NCBI RefSeq assembly: GCF_016741875.1
Contig: NZ_JAERRF010000032.1
Span: forward strand, 30,971-94,970
DNA: 64,000 bases
Direction of reading: 5' to 3'
Origin: Streptomyces coffeae
GTDB taxonomy: Bacteria; Actinomycetota; Actinomycetes; Streptomycetales; Streptomycetaceae
The number at the start of each line of letters is the position of its first letter. The stretch's first letter is position 1. Positions 16,728 through 25,795 of this stretch are shown one piece after another. The notes beneath the pieces are model-generated. The model saw only the letters and a program-made list of their open reading frames with translations, ran no database searches and was not told the origin of the DNA. Position numbers and translations under genes: made by a program.

Positions 16728-19700
16728 ATGCCGGAGCGAGTCCTGCGGATTCTGCGACATCTCGGCGGAGAGCTCACCGCCGAGGAACTGGTCGATGTGC
16801 TGTGGCTGGCCGACCGCGTCCCCGCCGGGGAAGGTGCGCCGCTCGCCCTGGCACTCGAACGACTGTCCCATCCCTCCGCCGCCGACGGCCCGGACCCAGC
16901 CGGCGACCACCGGGTGTCCGAGCGGGACGCCTCGCATCCGTCCGGGCATGAACCGGCCCACGGGCAGCCGCCATCCGCCGAAGTGCACGCGGCCCCCGGA
17001 CGCCCCGAACCCGCACCCGGCTCCGACGCCCCGCCCGAAGGCGCCGACGACACCACTGACGCCGAGGCCCCCGAGGACACCCCGCCATCAGACGGCCCGC
17101 CACCGGATCCGCGGCCCTCACCGGAGCCCGCGCGGGCCCTGCCGATCCGGGTGCCGTATCTGCGCTCTCTGTCCACCTCCCTGGTGACGGCGCGGGCGCT
17201 GCGCCCGCTGAAGCAGTACCGGCCCGATCCAGGCCGTGCCGAGGTCGACGAAACCGCCACGGTCACACAGATCGCCCACACCGGCATCGTCGACCTCGTG
17301 ACGCGTCCGCTGCCCGAACGGTGGCTCGACCTCGCCCTCGTCGTCGACGACGGCCCTTCCATGCTTCTCTGGCAGCAGCTGTGCAGCGAATTACGGGCGT
17401 TGTTCGAACGGCTGGGCGCCTTCCGCCGGATCCATGTCAAGGGCTTGCGGCTGCGGACCGGCCAGCAACCGATGCTGACCACGCACCCGTTCGGCAGAGC
17501 TCAGGACCTGATCCGGCCCGGTGTCCTCGCGGACCCGTCAGGGCGCACGATGGTCCTCGTCGTCTCCGACGGGGCCGGGCCCGGATGGCATGGGGATGCC
17601 ATGCGGCCACTGCTGGCGCGTTGGGCCGCCCATGGCCCCACCGCCGTCGTCCACGCGCTCCCACCGCGCATGTGGCGCGGGTCGGGGCTGTCCGCCCGAC
17701 GCTGGTCGGTCCGCTCGCCGCATCCGGGGGCGGCCAACACGGCGTGGCGCATCCGCGACACCCTGCTGCCACCCGAACTCAGTTCCTTCCACGGCACCGC
17801 CGTCCCGGTTCTCGAGCCCACCCCCCGAGAGCTGGCCGCATGGGTTCGGATGACCGTGTCCACCGGGGCCAGTACGGTACTGCCGCTGTGGGACGCCACC
17901 GCGAGCGCCCTCGACGAACCGGACGGCGGCACGCCCCCGGAGAAGGAGGCGCGGCAGGCGTCGCCGGGCCGACTCGCCGCCTCCGACGGCAGCCGCGCGG
18001 TGCGCCAGTTCCGCCGCATCGCCTCGCCCGACGCCTACCGTCTCGCGGCTCACCTGGCGGCCATCTCTCCCCTCACGGTCCCGGTCATGTCCCTGGTGGT
18101 GAAGGCCGTCCCCTGGCCTGCCACCACCGCCCACCTGGCTGAGGTCTTTCTCGGCGGACTGATGCACATCGCCGAGACGGAGCCGCACGCACAGGCGGAC
18201 CTCGGCTCCGGGAGCTTCCGCCACGGACACCGTGTCTTCTCCTTCTCCGACGAGGCCCGGGACGTCCTGCTGGACGCCGTACCGACAGCACAGGTCATCG
18301 AGACCACTCGCCGGGTCTCCCGGCAGATCACCCAACTGGCCGGGCGCTCCCCCGACTTCCCGGCCTGGCTCAACCGCCCCGATGGCACGGATCCGCTGCC
18401 CGAGCACACGCAGGGGTTCGCCTGGCTCGGGGCGGCCATGCTGCGACGCCTCGGGCTCACGGGACTGTCCACCCCGGAGTGGGGCGAGGCGCCGCCCGTG
18501 CCCGAGGAGGCCCAGCAGTCCACGCTGAACTCCATCTACCCCAAGGTGCCGTTCGTCGGATACTCGCCCGCCCCACCGCGCAGGGCACTGCCCCTGGAGC
18601 TCCCCTACACGGACTCCTACGGGATCGCGAACTACGCGCTGAGCGGCCGCGCCCCCGGCCGAGGTCCGAACCCCGTCTATCTCGGCCGGAGCGAGGAGGG
18701 GGTGAAAGCGGCCGTACGCGTCGCGAACCGGGAGCTGACACGCACTGAGGTGGTGGCGCTGAGTCGCCTGAGCCACGACTGTCTGCCGTCGCTTCTGGAC
18801 TACGACGCGACCGGCGGCCCTCATGGCGGCAGATGGACCGCCGTCTCACTGGTCAGCACCACCTCCGGAGATCGCGCTCCCGATCTGGCCGAGTTGGTCA
18901 GGACCACCGGCCCCCTGGGTGTCGAAGCAGCCCTCTGCCTGGGACAACGGCTCGCCGGGGCGCTGCTGCACAGCCACAGCGCAGGCGTCGTCCACGGACG
19001 GCTGGCCCCAGACCGCATTCTCGTCACCGAGAGCCATCCCGTCATCGTGGGGTGGCAACAGGCGACCGTCGATGGACAATCGCCCGGTGGGGACACGGCG
19101 GCGCGGACGGAGGCCGACGACCTCCGGGCTCTGGCCGCCCTCGTGATCTACGCCGCGTACGGCCCCGAGCGGACCTGGCAGTCGTTCAGCGACTTCGTGG
19201 AGACCGTTTCGGCCCAGCCGTGGAACCTGCCGGAGTGGTCGAACGAGGTGGTGGACTCCGCCCTCCGCATGGTGGTCAGGACCTGCCTGTACGGCGAATC
19301 CGGCGCCGTCCCCACCGCCGTGCCCGTTCTGTCACTTCTCCGTGACCGTCTCCCGCGCGACACCGCCTCGCGCCGCTTCAGCACATGGTTGTCACCGCTC
19401 GCGGTGAACATGCTCGACGGCGCCGTCGTCCACCGGACCGCACCGAGCGTCGTCGGGCAGGTGAAGGACGCGGGCCACGGCGCGCAGGTGCCCCTGTCGG
19501 GCGGGCGCCCGGAGCCCGAAGCGCGCTTGACGATCCCCCCGCACCCCGGCGGGCAGAACGTGTCCAAGTGGCTGCGGCTGCCCGGCACTGTGCCCCCGCC
19601 GAGCGGCAGGCGGGGGCGTTTGCGCCGCCCCAGGCCGGAGCCGGTGTTGGGCCCTGGCGATCGCCGAGCCCCCGCCGGGTGCGTGGTGGTGATCGGCCCT

Positions 19701-20417
19701 CACCGCTTCTCCGGGCGCAGCACGGTGGCCGTACAGCTTGCCTCCGCCCTGGCCGCCCGCACGTCGAGAAGGAAGGGGCCGCCGGTCGTGATGCTGCCCG
19801 TCGACGAGCGGATGGGGGTCTTCGGATATCGCCTGTCGTCCTCGCCTGCCACGCCCGTCTCCTGTGTGGTCGGCCCGGTCCCCGGCCAGGTTCCGCCCTC
19901 GGCAGGGCGGTGGGTCACTCTCACCGACTCCAGCGGCGCGCACTTCCTGTACGCGCAGGCGCCCGAGCAGAAGACAGTCCGGTACAACCTCGGCCTGTAC
20001 CGAAGGGGATTGGACTGGGTGAGGGCCCTCGGCACCACGGTCGTCGACGCCGCGGGCTCTTTCATCCCGCCCGACACATCGCTGAGGGCCCTGTTGGGCG
20101 CTGTCGACCACTTGGTCATGGCGACAACACCGCGGGAGGAGCATCTCGAGGCGGCTCGAAACCAACTGGACTGGCTGGCCAAGCACGGTTATCTCGGCCT
20201 TGTCGGCAGAGCCACAGCCGTGCTCTCGGACCTCGACGGCACACGGGGCACCGGTCCGGCGCCAGGAGATGTGGTCTCCCGGCTGGGCATGGTTCGCCAT
20301 GTCCGGTGTATCCCCCATGACCCGGCACTGCGGGACCGGGGGCCGGTCGACCACGCCGACCTGGCACCGGACACCCGGCGGGCGTTCGACATGCTGGCAC
20401 GCGATCTTCTCGGCTGA
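16728..20417 (+). CDS. Multidomain vWA / pseudokinase / P-loop protein (SAV_2336-type)
   Basis: A 1229-residue protein, third gene of the operon. Residues 1-46 resemble the N-terminal domain of the SAV_2336 family (LRHLGGELTAEELVDVLWLA). A Pro/Asp/Ala-rich linker covers about 48-140. A vWA domain starts near 195 with a MIDAS-like DDGPS (D207-S211, one serine replaced by G209) and VVSDG near 280. Residues about 640-860 form a kinase fold that cannot be active: the catalytic loop reads HGRLAPDRI instead of HRDLKPxN, and DFG is missing. From about 985 a P-loop domain has GPHRFSGRST, with arginine (R997) in place of the Walker lysine. I infer a scaffold/sensor that couples the ATPase and protease. 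Confidence 0.82.
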   Translation: MPERVLRILRHLGGELTAEELVDVLWLADRVPAGEGAPLALALERLSHPSAADGPDPAGDHRVSERDASHPSGHEPAHGQPPSAEVHAAPGRPEPAPGSDAPPEGADDTTDAEAPEDTPPSDGPPPDPRPSPEPARALPIRVPYLRSLSTSLVTARALRPLKQYRPDPGRAEVDETATVTQIAHTGIVDLVTRPLPERWLDLALVVDDGPSMLLWQQLCSELRALFERLGAFRRIHVKGLRLRTGQQPMLTTHPFGRAQDLIRPGVLADPSGRTMVLVVSDGAGPGWHGDAMRPLLARWAAHGPTAVVHALPPRMWRGSGLSARRWSVRSPHPGAANTAWRIRDTLLPPELSSFHGTAVPVLEPTPRELAAWVRMTVSTGASTVLPLWDATASALDEPDGGTPPEKEARQASPGRLAASDGSRAVRQFRRIASPDAYRLAAHLAAISPLTVPVMSLVVKAVPWPATTAHLAEVFLGGLMHIAETEPHAQADLGSGSFRHGHRVFSFSDEARDVLLDAVPTAQVIETTRRVSRQITQLAGRSPDFPAWLNRPDGTDPLPEHTQGFAWLGAAMLRRLGLTGLSTPEWGEAPPVPEEAQQSTLNSIYPKVPFVGYSPAPPRRALPLELPYTDSYGIANYALSGRAPGRGPNPVYLGRSEEGVKAAVRVANRELTRTEVVALSRLSHDCLPSLLDYDATGGPHGGRWTAVSLVSTTSGDRAPDLAELVRTTGPLGVEAALCLGQRLAGALLHSHSAGVVHGRLAPDRILVTESHPVIVGWQQATVDGQSPGGDTAARTEADDLRALAALVIYAAYGPERTWQSFSDFVETVSAQPWNLPEWSNEVVDSALRMVVRTCLYGESGAVPTAVPVLSLLRDRLPRDTASRRFSTWLSPLAVNMLDGAVVHRTAPSVVGQVKDAGHGAQVPLSGGRPEPEARLTIPPHPGGQNVSKWLRLPGTVPPPSGRRGRLRRPRPEPVLGPGDRRAPAGCVVVIGPHRFSGRSTVAVQLASALAARTSRRKGPPVVMLPVDERMGVFGYRLSSSPATPVSCVVGPVPGQVPPSAGRWVTLTDSSGAHFLYAQAPEQKTVRYNLGLYRRGLDWVRALGTTVVDAAGSFIPPDTSLRALLGAVDHLVMATTPREEHLEAARNQLDWLAKHGYLGLVGRATAVLSDLDGTRGTGPAPGDVVSRLGMVRHVRCIPHDPALRDRGPVDHADLAPDTRRAFDMLARDLLG

Positions 20418-20790
20418 CGTACGCCGCCGAGGCCCCTCGCCCCGTCGGCTCTCCGGACCGGGGCGGTTCAGCCGTCGGCCCTGTGCCGTGATCGCTCGGT
20501 CAGTGGTGACCCGCGTACCTGTCCGCGCGGAGGCACCCTCAGAAACAGGACACGCCCCCTAGCCGACCACGTCGTCAGCGCCACGGGGCATCCTGGCGTG
20601 ACCGTGGTGCCTGCGGCGGGATGATGCCTGCTTGGTGTTCCCTTTGCCCGCATGACCTTCGCCTGGTGTGACCTTTGCCTGGCGGAGCCCACGGTTCGTC
20701 TGCGCTTCATTCAGTTCCAGCCGAGCGCCCCTAGTGTTGCGGCGCACCCCCACCCCCCTTGCGTCCGTCACTCCTGTCCGGAGGACAGTT
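20418..20790. other. Spacer with direct repeats upstream of the phosphoesterase
   Basis: No gene. Two near-identical 14-base units, TGACCTTCGCCTGG at about 20652 and TGACCTTTGCCTGG at about 20669, are spaced 17 bases. Further down, GGTTCGTCTGC (20693-20703) and GCTTCATTCAG (20704-20714) form an 11-base direct repeat with TTC in the same place, a layout like the Streptomyces PhoP (PHO) box. The match to the PHO consensus is loose. Confidence 0.4.
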
Positions 20791-21681
20791 ATGACCACCG
20801 TCAAGGCTCCCCATGTCAAGCGGCGCCCCCTCGCCGCACTGGCCGGAGCTCTCGCCCTCACAGCCACGACGATTGGCCTGTGGGCCGGCGTGGGCTCCAC
20901 CGCTCAGGCCGCCGCTCTCCCGACCCCCGACCACGTGGTGGTCGTGGTGATGGAGAACCATTCCTACTCGCAGGTGATCGGCAGCTCCAGCGCCCCGTAC
21001 ATCAACAACACCCTCAAGGCGGGTGGCGCCAACCTCACCCAGTCCTACGGCCTCACCCACCCCAGCGAGCCGAACTACTACATGCTGTTCTCGGGCTCCA
21101 ACCAGGGCCGCACCGACGACAGCTGCGTCCCCGTCGGTTCCCTCTCGGCTCCCAACCTCGCCTCCGAGCTGAGCGCCGCCGGGAAGACCTGGGCGAGCTA
21201 CAACGAGTCGCTGCCCAGCCAGGGTTCGACGGTCTGCAGCAACGGCAAGTACGCTCAGAAGCACAACCCGTGGTTCGGCTTCTCCAATGTGCCGGTCAGC
21301 AGCGCGATGACCATGGCGCAGTTCCCGACCGACTACACAACCCTGCCCAAGGTCTCCTTCGTCGTACCGAACCTGTGCAGTGACATGCACGACTGCTCGG
21401 TCTCCACGGGCGACACCTGGATCCAGAACAACCTGGGGGCGTACGCCACCTGGGCCAAGACCCACAACAGCATCCTCGCTGTCACCTTCGACGAGGACAA
21501 CAAGCTGTCCGGCAACCGCATCCCCACCGTCTTCTACGGGGAGCACGTCGCGCCCGGCAGCTCCAGCGCCACCACCTACAACCACTACAACGTGCTGCGC
21601 ACCCTGGAGGACCTGGCCGGTCTGACCACGCACGCGGGCAACGCCGCCACGGCGTCCGACATCACCGGCATCTGGAACTGA
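20791..21681 (+). CDS. Secreted phosphoesterase (AcpA/phospholipase C-like)
   Basis: A 296-residue exported protein of the phosphoesterase family (acid phosphatase or phospholipase C type). A Sec or Tat signal occupies residues 1-38 (KRRPLAALAG then hydrophobic core, cleavage near AQAAA). The mature start DHVVVVVMENHSYSQVIG is the family's first metal-binding strand with the MEN motif. Others are GLTHPSEPNYYMLFSG, VPNLCSDMHDC and LAVTFDEDN. It starts at ATG 20791 behind CCGGAGGACAG. The gene ends 5 bases before a transporter gene. Repeats resembling a PHO box upstream would fit induction by phosphate starvation, which is an inference. Confidence 0.87.
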   Translation: MTTVKAPHVKRRPLAALAGALALTATTIGLWAGVGSTAQAAALPTPDHVVVVVMENHSYSQVIGSSSAPYINNTLKAGGANLTQSYGLTHPSEPNYYMLFSGSNQGRTDDSCVPVGSLSAPNLASELSAAGKTWASYNESLPSQGSTVCSNGKYAQKHNPWFGFSNVPVSSAMTMAQFPTDYTTLPKVSFVVPNLCSDMHDCSVSTGDTWIQNNLGAYATWAKTHNSILAVTFDEDNKLSGNRIPTVFYGEHVAPGSSSATTYNHYNVLRTLEDLAGLTTHAGNAATASDITGIWN

Positions 21682-21686
21682 CGCCG

Positions 21687-22958
21687 GTGTATCTCGCGGA
21701 GTCCCGCAGCACCAAGGCCACCGTCGTCCCGGACACCCGTCCGGGGCGGCGGCCGGCCGCCGTGCCCGGCACCGTGCTGGCCCTGGGTACGGTCAGCCTC
21801 ATCACGGACATCTCCTCGGAGATGGTCACGGCCGTCCTGCCGCTCTACGTCATCGCGGGCCTCGGCCTGTCGCCGCTCGGGTTCGGGTCGCTGGACGGCA
21901 TCAACAACGGCGTCGGCGCTCTGGTCCGTCTGGCCGGCGGTCACCTCGCCGACCGGGGAGGCCGCCGGCACAAGGTCGTGGCGGGTGTCGGCTACGGCCT
22001 GTCGGCGGTGTGCAAACCGCTGCTGCTGCTCGCCCACACCCTCCCCTTGATCAGCGCCGTGCTCGCGGCCGACCGCACCGGCAAGGGCCTGCGCACCGCC
22101 CCCCGGGACGCGATGATCTCGCTGGCCACCGAACCCGAGCACCGGGGACGGGCGTTCGGGGTGCACCGCGCCATGGACACCACCGGCGCGCTGCTCGGCC
22201 CGCTCGCCGCCTTCGCCGTGCTGCGCGCCACCGTCGACGGCTACGACGCGGTCTTCGCGGTCAGCGGCTGCGTCGCCACGCTCGGCGTCCTGGTGCTGGT
22301 GCTCTTCGTGCCCCGCCACGTCGTCGCCCCCACCGGTGCCGTCCCCGTGCCCGAGCCGGCCCGGCCGACGCTGCGCGACGCACTCGGCCTGCTTCGCCGC
22401 CCCGAGCTGCGCCGACTCACCGCATGCGCGGCTCTGCTGGGACTGACCACCGTCAGCGACTCCTTCCTCTATCTGCTGCTCCAGCGCGAAGAGAGCCTGC
22501 CCGCCCAGCTGTTCCCGCTGCTGCCGCTGGGCACCGCCGCCGTCTTCCTGCTACTCGCCGTCCCGCTCGGCGCACTGGCCGACCGCATCAGCCGCCGCCG
22601 GCTGTTCCTGGCCGGCCACGGCGCCCTCCTGCTCGGCTACGGCCTGGTGCTCTCCCCGTGGCGCGGTGTCCCGGCCATCGTCGCCGTCCTCGTGCTGCAC
22701 GGCACCTTCTACGCAGCCACCGACGGAGTCCTCGCGGCCGCCACCGCCGGGGTCGTCCCGGCACAGCACCAGGGTGCCGGGCAGGCGCTGGTGGGCACCG
22801 GTCAGGCGCTGGCACGGTTCGCCTGCTCGATCGCCTTCGGCGCGGCCTGGAGCCTGTGGGGCGGGCGGACCGCGCTCACCATCACCGCCTCCGCACTGGC
22901 CATCAGCGCCCTCGTGGTCTCCTTCGTCCTCCGTTCCGCCGATGAGGTGCCCTCATGA
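21687..22958 (+). CDS. MFS transporter
   Basis: A 423-residue major facilitator with about 12 transmembrane helices. The region after helix 2 reads GGHLADRGGRRHKVV, the typical loop 2-3 motif, and its counterpart in the second half is ALADRISRRRLFLAG. The N-terminal part (LITDISSEMVTAVLPLYVI) resembles bacterial MFS proteins with a conserved DISSEM motif, often of unknown substrate. It begins at GTG 21687, five bases after the phosphoesterase, and its stop overlaps the next start (ATGA). The operon context suggests it moves the product or a ligand of the secreted phosphoesterase; the direction of transport is not known. Confidence 0.85.
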   Translation: MYLAESRSTKATVVPDTRPGRRPAAVPGTVLALGTVSLITDISSEMVTAVLPLYVIAGLGLSPLGFGSLDGINNGVGALVRLAGGHLADRGGRRHKVVAGVGYGLSAVCKPLLLLAHTLPLISAVLAADRTGKGLRTAPRDAMISLATEPEHRGRAFGVHRAMDTTGALLGPLAAFAVLRATVDGYDAVFAVSGCVATLGVLVLVLFVPRHVVAPTGAVPVPEPARPTLRDALGLLRRPELRRLTACAALLGLTTVSDSFLYLLLQREESLPAQLFPLLPLGTAAVFLLLAVPLGALADRISRRRLFLAGHGALLLGYGLVLSPWRGVPAIVAVLVLHGTFYAATDGVLAAATAGVVPAQHQGAGQALVGTGQALARFACSIAFGAAWSLWGGRTALTITASALAISALVVSFVLRSADEVPS

Positions 22959-23977
22959 CCAGAACCACCCGCCTGGTGACCCTGCTGGTCGCCGTTCTGC
23001 TGCTGGGGAGCGTCGGTACCGTGGCGGTGCTGCACGCCGCCCACCGGTCGGCCATGCGTGACCAGCAGCAAGCGAACGGCCCGACCGTGCGGGCCGGTAC
23101 CGTCTCGCTCCGCTCGACAGCCGGCCGCCCGCTCCTGGTGCGCAACCTGGCCTGGGGCCCGCACCGGGACGAGATCACCACCGTGCCCGCCGACCATCCG
23201 CAGGGGCCGCGCACCGCATCGGGCGTCAAGTGCCTGCGTTTCCACGCGGCAGCCGGTACCGGCATCTGCCTGCAGTCCGTACGCGGCGCACTGCAGGACA
23301 CCTACCGAGCGGTGGTACTCGACGCGCACCTGCACGAACGGCACCACTTCCCGGCAGCAGGCATACCCACCCGGGCCCGGGTCTCGCCCTCCGGCCACCT
23401 GGTCGCCTGGACGGTCTTCGTCAGCGGGGACTCCTACGCCGGCACGAACTTCTCCACCCGCACGGCCATCGTCGACACCCGCACATGGAAGATGGACAAC
23501 AACCTGGAGACGTTCGACGTCATCAAGGACGGCCGGCCCTACCACGCCGCGGACATCAACATCTGGGGTGTCACCTTCGCCGACGACACCCACTTCTACG
23601 CCACGCTTGCCACCAGCAGGCAGACCTACCTCGTCAGGGGCGACTTCGCCACACGCACCCTTACCACCGTGCACCGCAACGTCGAATGCCCCTCCCTCTC
23701 GCCCGACGGCACCCGGATCGCCTACAAGAAACGCGTCAAGGGAGCCTCACCCGACGCCCCGTGGCGGCTGTACGTCCTCGACCTGCGCACGATGACGGAG
23801 TCCGCGACCGCCGAGCGGCGCAACATCGACGACCAGGCACTGTGGGCCGACGGCTCCACCCTCCTCTATGCCCTCCCCGGCGACTACGGCTCAGACCTAT
23901 GGACCGTCCCCGCCGACGGTACCGGCACGGCCCACCGACTCATGACCTCCGCCGTCGCCCCAGCCTATCCACGGTGA
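22955..23977 (+). CDS. TolB-like beta-propeller protein, membrane-anchored
   Basis: A 340-residue protein with an N-terminal hydrophobic anchor or signal (TRLVTLLVAVLLLGSVGTVAVL, about residues 6-27 without visible lipobox). The rest is built of TolB/WD40-like (PD40) blades: ARVSPSGHLVAWTVF, CPSLSPDGTRIAYKKR, and DQALWADGSTLLYALPG followed by DLWTVPADGTG. Such propellers bind peptides, proteins or carbohydrates outside the membrane, with no catalytic residues. It overlaps the MFS gene by four bases, so the three genes form one unit. Confidence 0.8.
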   Translation: MTRTTRLVTLLVAVLLLGSVGTVAVLHAAHRSAMRDQQQANGPTVRAGTVSLRSTAGRPLLVRNLAWGPHRDEITTVPADHPQGPRTASGVKCLRFHAAAGTGICLQSVRGALQDTYRAVVLDAHLHERHHFPAAGIPTRARVSPSGHLVAWTVFVSGDSYAGTNFSTRTAIVDTRTWKMDNNLETFDVIKDGRPYHAADINIWGVTFADDTHFYATLATSRQTYLVRGDFATRTLTTVHRNVECPSLSPDGTRIAYKKRVKGASPDAPWRLYVLDLRTMTESATAERRNIDDQALWADGSTLLYALPGDYGSDLWTVPADGTGTAHRLMTSAVAPAYPR

Positions 23978-24216
23978 GGAGCCGGGAGAGCGCAGATACA
24001 TCGGCAACACCACTGCCGTGACCGACGACACCAAGCGCCGGCAGACAGCAGGCACCGCCCCCTCTTCCCTGCGGCCGATCGGTCCGGGGCCATACGCGCG
24101 GATCCGGATCACCAGTCCGCCGGCGGCGGGGCGGGCCCCGGGAAGCCGGAACGACCTGCGGTGGGCGCGGCCGAGGGGATGGTGTGGCCGGACTCCGCAG
24201 TGACGGCAAGGCCCGG

Positions 24217-24684
24217 TCAGATGCCTACGGCAGCGGCCTCACCCCCCGTCAGGGCAACCAGCTCCTCGAAGGTGCTGCGGAACATGGCGTGCGGCAGCCC
24301 GGCGCCGGCCCACACCTGCGGATAGTCGGCCAGCGCGGTGTCCACCAGGGTCCGCAGCGGCGCGGGATGGCCGATGGGAGCCACCCCGCCCACCTCCTGC
24401 CCCGTGGCCTGGAGGACGAACTCCGGGGCGGCGCGCCGTACCTTGCGCACCCCGACGAGGCTCGCTGCCTTTTTCAGGTCCACACGGTGGCCGCCGCTGG
24501 CCACGATGAGCAGCGGCGTGCCGTCGGCCTCGAAGATGAGGCTGTTGGCGATGGCGCCGACCGGGCAGGACAGCTGCTCGGCGGCGGCAGCCGCGGTGGG
24601 CGCCGGGCTGGGCAGCTCGGTAATGCCACCGGGGTGGCCGTGCAGGGTCAGGGCCGTGCGGACAAGGTCCAGGACTGTCGTCAC
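24217..24684 (-). CDS. YbaK/ProX-type aminoacyl-tRNA deacylase
   Basis: A 155-residue single-domain protein of the YbaK/EbsC family. Members remove mischarged amino acids from tRNA (for example Cys from tRNA-Pro). Hallmarks are QLSCPVGAIANSLIFEADGTPLLIVASGGHRVDL, with the conserved lysine in DLKKAASLVG, and the loop GQEVGGVAPIGHP. The start is the GTG at 24682-24684 behind GGAGCACCT; upstream codons in this frame are not protein-like. It is a single transcription unit. Substrate tRNA is not deducible from sequence. Confidence 0.88.
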   Translation of the reverse strand: MTTVLDLVRTALTLHGHPGGITELPSPAPTAAAAAEQLSCPVGAIANSLIFEADGTPLLIVASGGHRVDLKKAASLVGVRKVRRAAPEFVLQATGQEVGGVAPIGHPAPLRTLVDTALADYPQVWAGAGLPHAMFRSTFEELVALTGGEAAAVGI

Positions 24685-24908
24685 AGGTGCTCCAGTCGTA
24701 GGGATGGTTTGCTTCCCGGCAACGGGGCCACAAAGGTCAGCGGCGGTCGGGCACTCGAGCGGGCTAGCACACGACGAGGGTTGCACGAGTCTCGCCGTGA
24801 AGGCTCTCGTAGGAGTGAGGGCAGTCCGCAGTGAACGAGACAAGTCACCGGCGCGGAGATGCACCCGTCGGGCAGACTTCACTCCAGGACACGCTCGGAG
24901 GTAGCGCA

Positions 24909-25340
24909 ATGGATTCGACCTCGGCCGCCGTGACCGGCGCTGCCGCTTTCACCTGGTTCGGCATGGTGGTCGCCATCTCCTTTATGGAGGCGCCACTGAA
25001 GTTCCGCGCGCCTGGTATCACCGTCCCTCTCGGCCTGGGCATCGGTCGGCTGGTCTTCCGCGCGCTGAATGTGGCCGAGACCGCCCTGGCCCTCACCGTC
25101 GTGGTCGCGGTGGCGGCAGGCTCGCCTCCGGTGCGGTTGGCGGTGCTCACTGGCGTGGTCGTGGTGCTGCTGGCCGCACAGCTGACCGCGATCCGGCCCG
25201 TCCTCAACCGACGCAGCGACCGGGTCCTCGCGGGCGAGAACCCTCCCCGCTCGCGTGCCCACCATCTCTATGTCGTGGTGGAGTCGCTGAAGGTCATAGC
25301 CCTGGTGGCTCTGGGCGTATCCGCGCTGGCCGCCGCCTGA
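24909..25340 (+). CDS. Small integral membrane protein
   Basis: A 143-residue protein with four predicted helices: about residues 5-28, 55-76, 80-101 and 121-142. It contains WFGMVVAISFMEAPLKFRAPGI in the first helix and loop, and AQLTAIRPVLNRRSDRVLAG before the last helix. The layout, with an EAPLKF-like motif after helix 1, resembles small uncharacterised actinobacterial and proteobacterial membrane proteins. I do not recognise a function. It starts at ATG 24909 behind GGAGGTAGCGCA. Its start region is divergent from the deacylase gene, so the two may share a promoter region. Confidence 0.75.
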   Translation: MDSTSAAVTGAAAFTWFGMVVAISFMEAPLKFRAPGITVPLGLGIGRLVFRALNVAETALALTVVVAVAAGSPPVRLAVLTGVVVVLLAAQLTAIRPVLNRRSDRVLAGENPPRSRAHHLYVVVESLKVIALVALGVSALAAA

Positions 25341-25795
25341 GGGACGGCGACCCTGCCGAGGCCCGTGCGCGTGCTTCCTGCGCCAGGTCTTCAACATCAT
25401 CTCCCCGCTGCTGCGACCGGTCAGCCGCACGGCGCTGATCCTGATCACCTGCTCCGATGACTTCCACAGACGGTTGTCGGTGAAGTACCCACAGTTGTGG
25501 TGGGAGGTGCCACACGCCTGCCGCGGCACCGGCGTGTCGTCGAGGGGCGGAAGCCTCAACCGGGATCACCTGCTGCGGGGAGCTAGACCCGCGGCCGCTG
25601 ACCGGCGTACCCAAGGGCGACACCGAGCGCATCACCCCGCTCGCCGACAGCCGCGTACCCCAGCCGCCCCTCACCCGGACGGCTGTTATTGCACCGCACA
25701 CGTTCCGCTTGTCCCGATCTCATGCCGTGCGCACGCTGATATCGGAGAATATTTGACAAACTGGGAAGAACAGGTGTGAGACAGATCGAACGGCG
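25341..25795. other. Gene-free region upstream of the signalling protein
   Basis: Open frames are present, but none has a convincing protein pattern. A plus-strand frame around 25375-25530 reads LRPVSRTALILITC and might be a decayed gene, though I cannot name it. A TTGACA hexamer at 25753-25758 resembles a -35 box for the next gene, but no clear -10 follows at 16-19 bases. Confidence 0.35.

Noticed and set aside
25375..25530. Plus-strand frame with LRPVSRTALILITC as a sortase end
   Set aside because: The resemblance to a sortase active-site strand is limited to a few residues with no upstream domain.
25753..25785. TTGACA promoter for the PAS/SpoIIE gene
   Set aside because: The -35 hexamer is perfect but no acceptable -10 hexamer follows at normal spacing.
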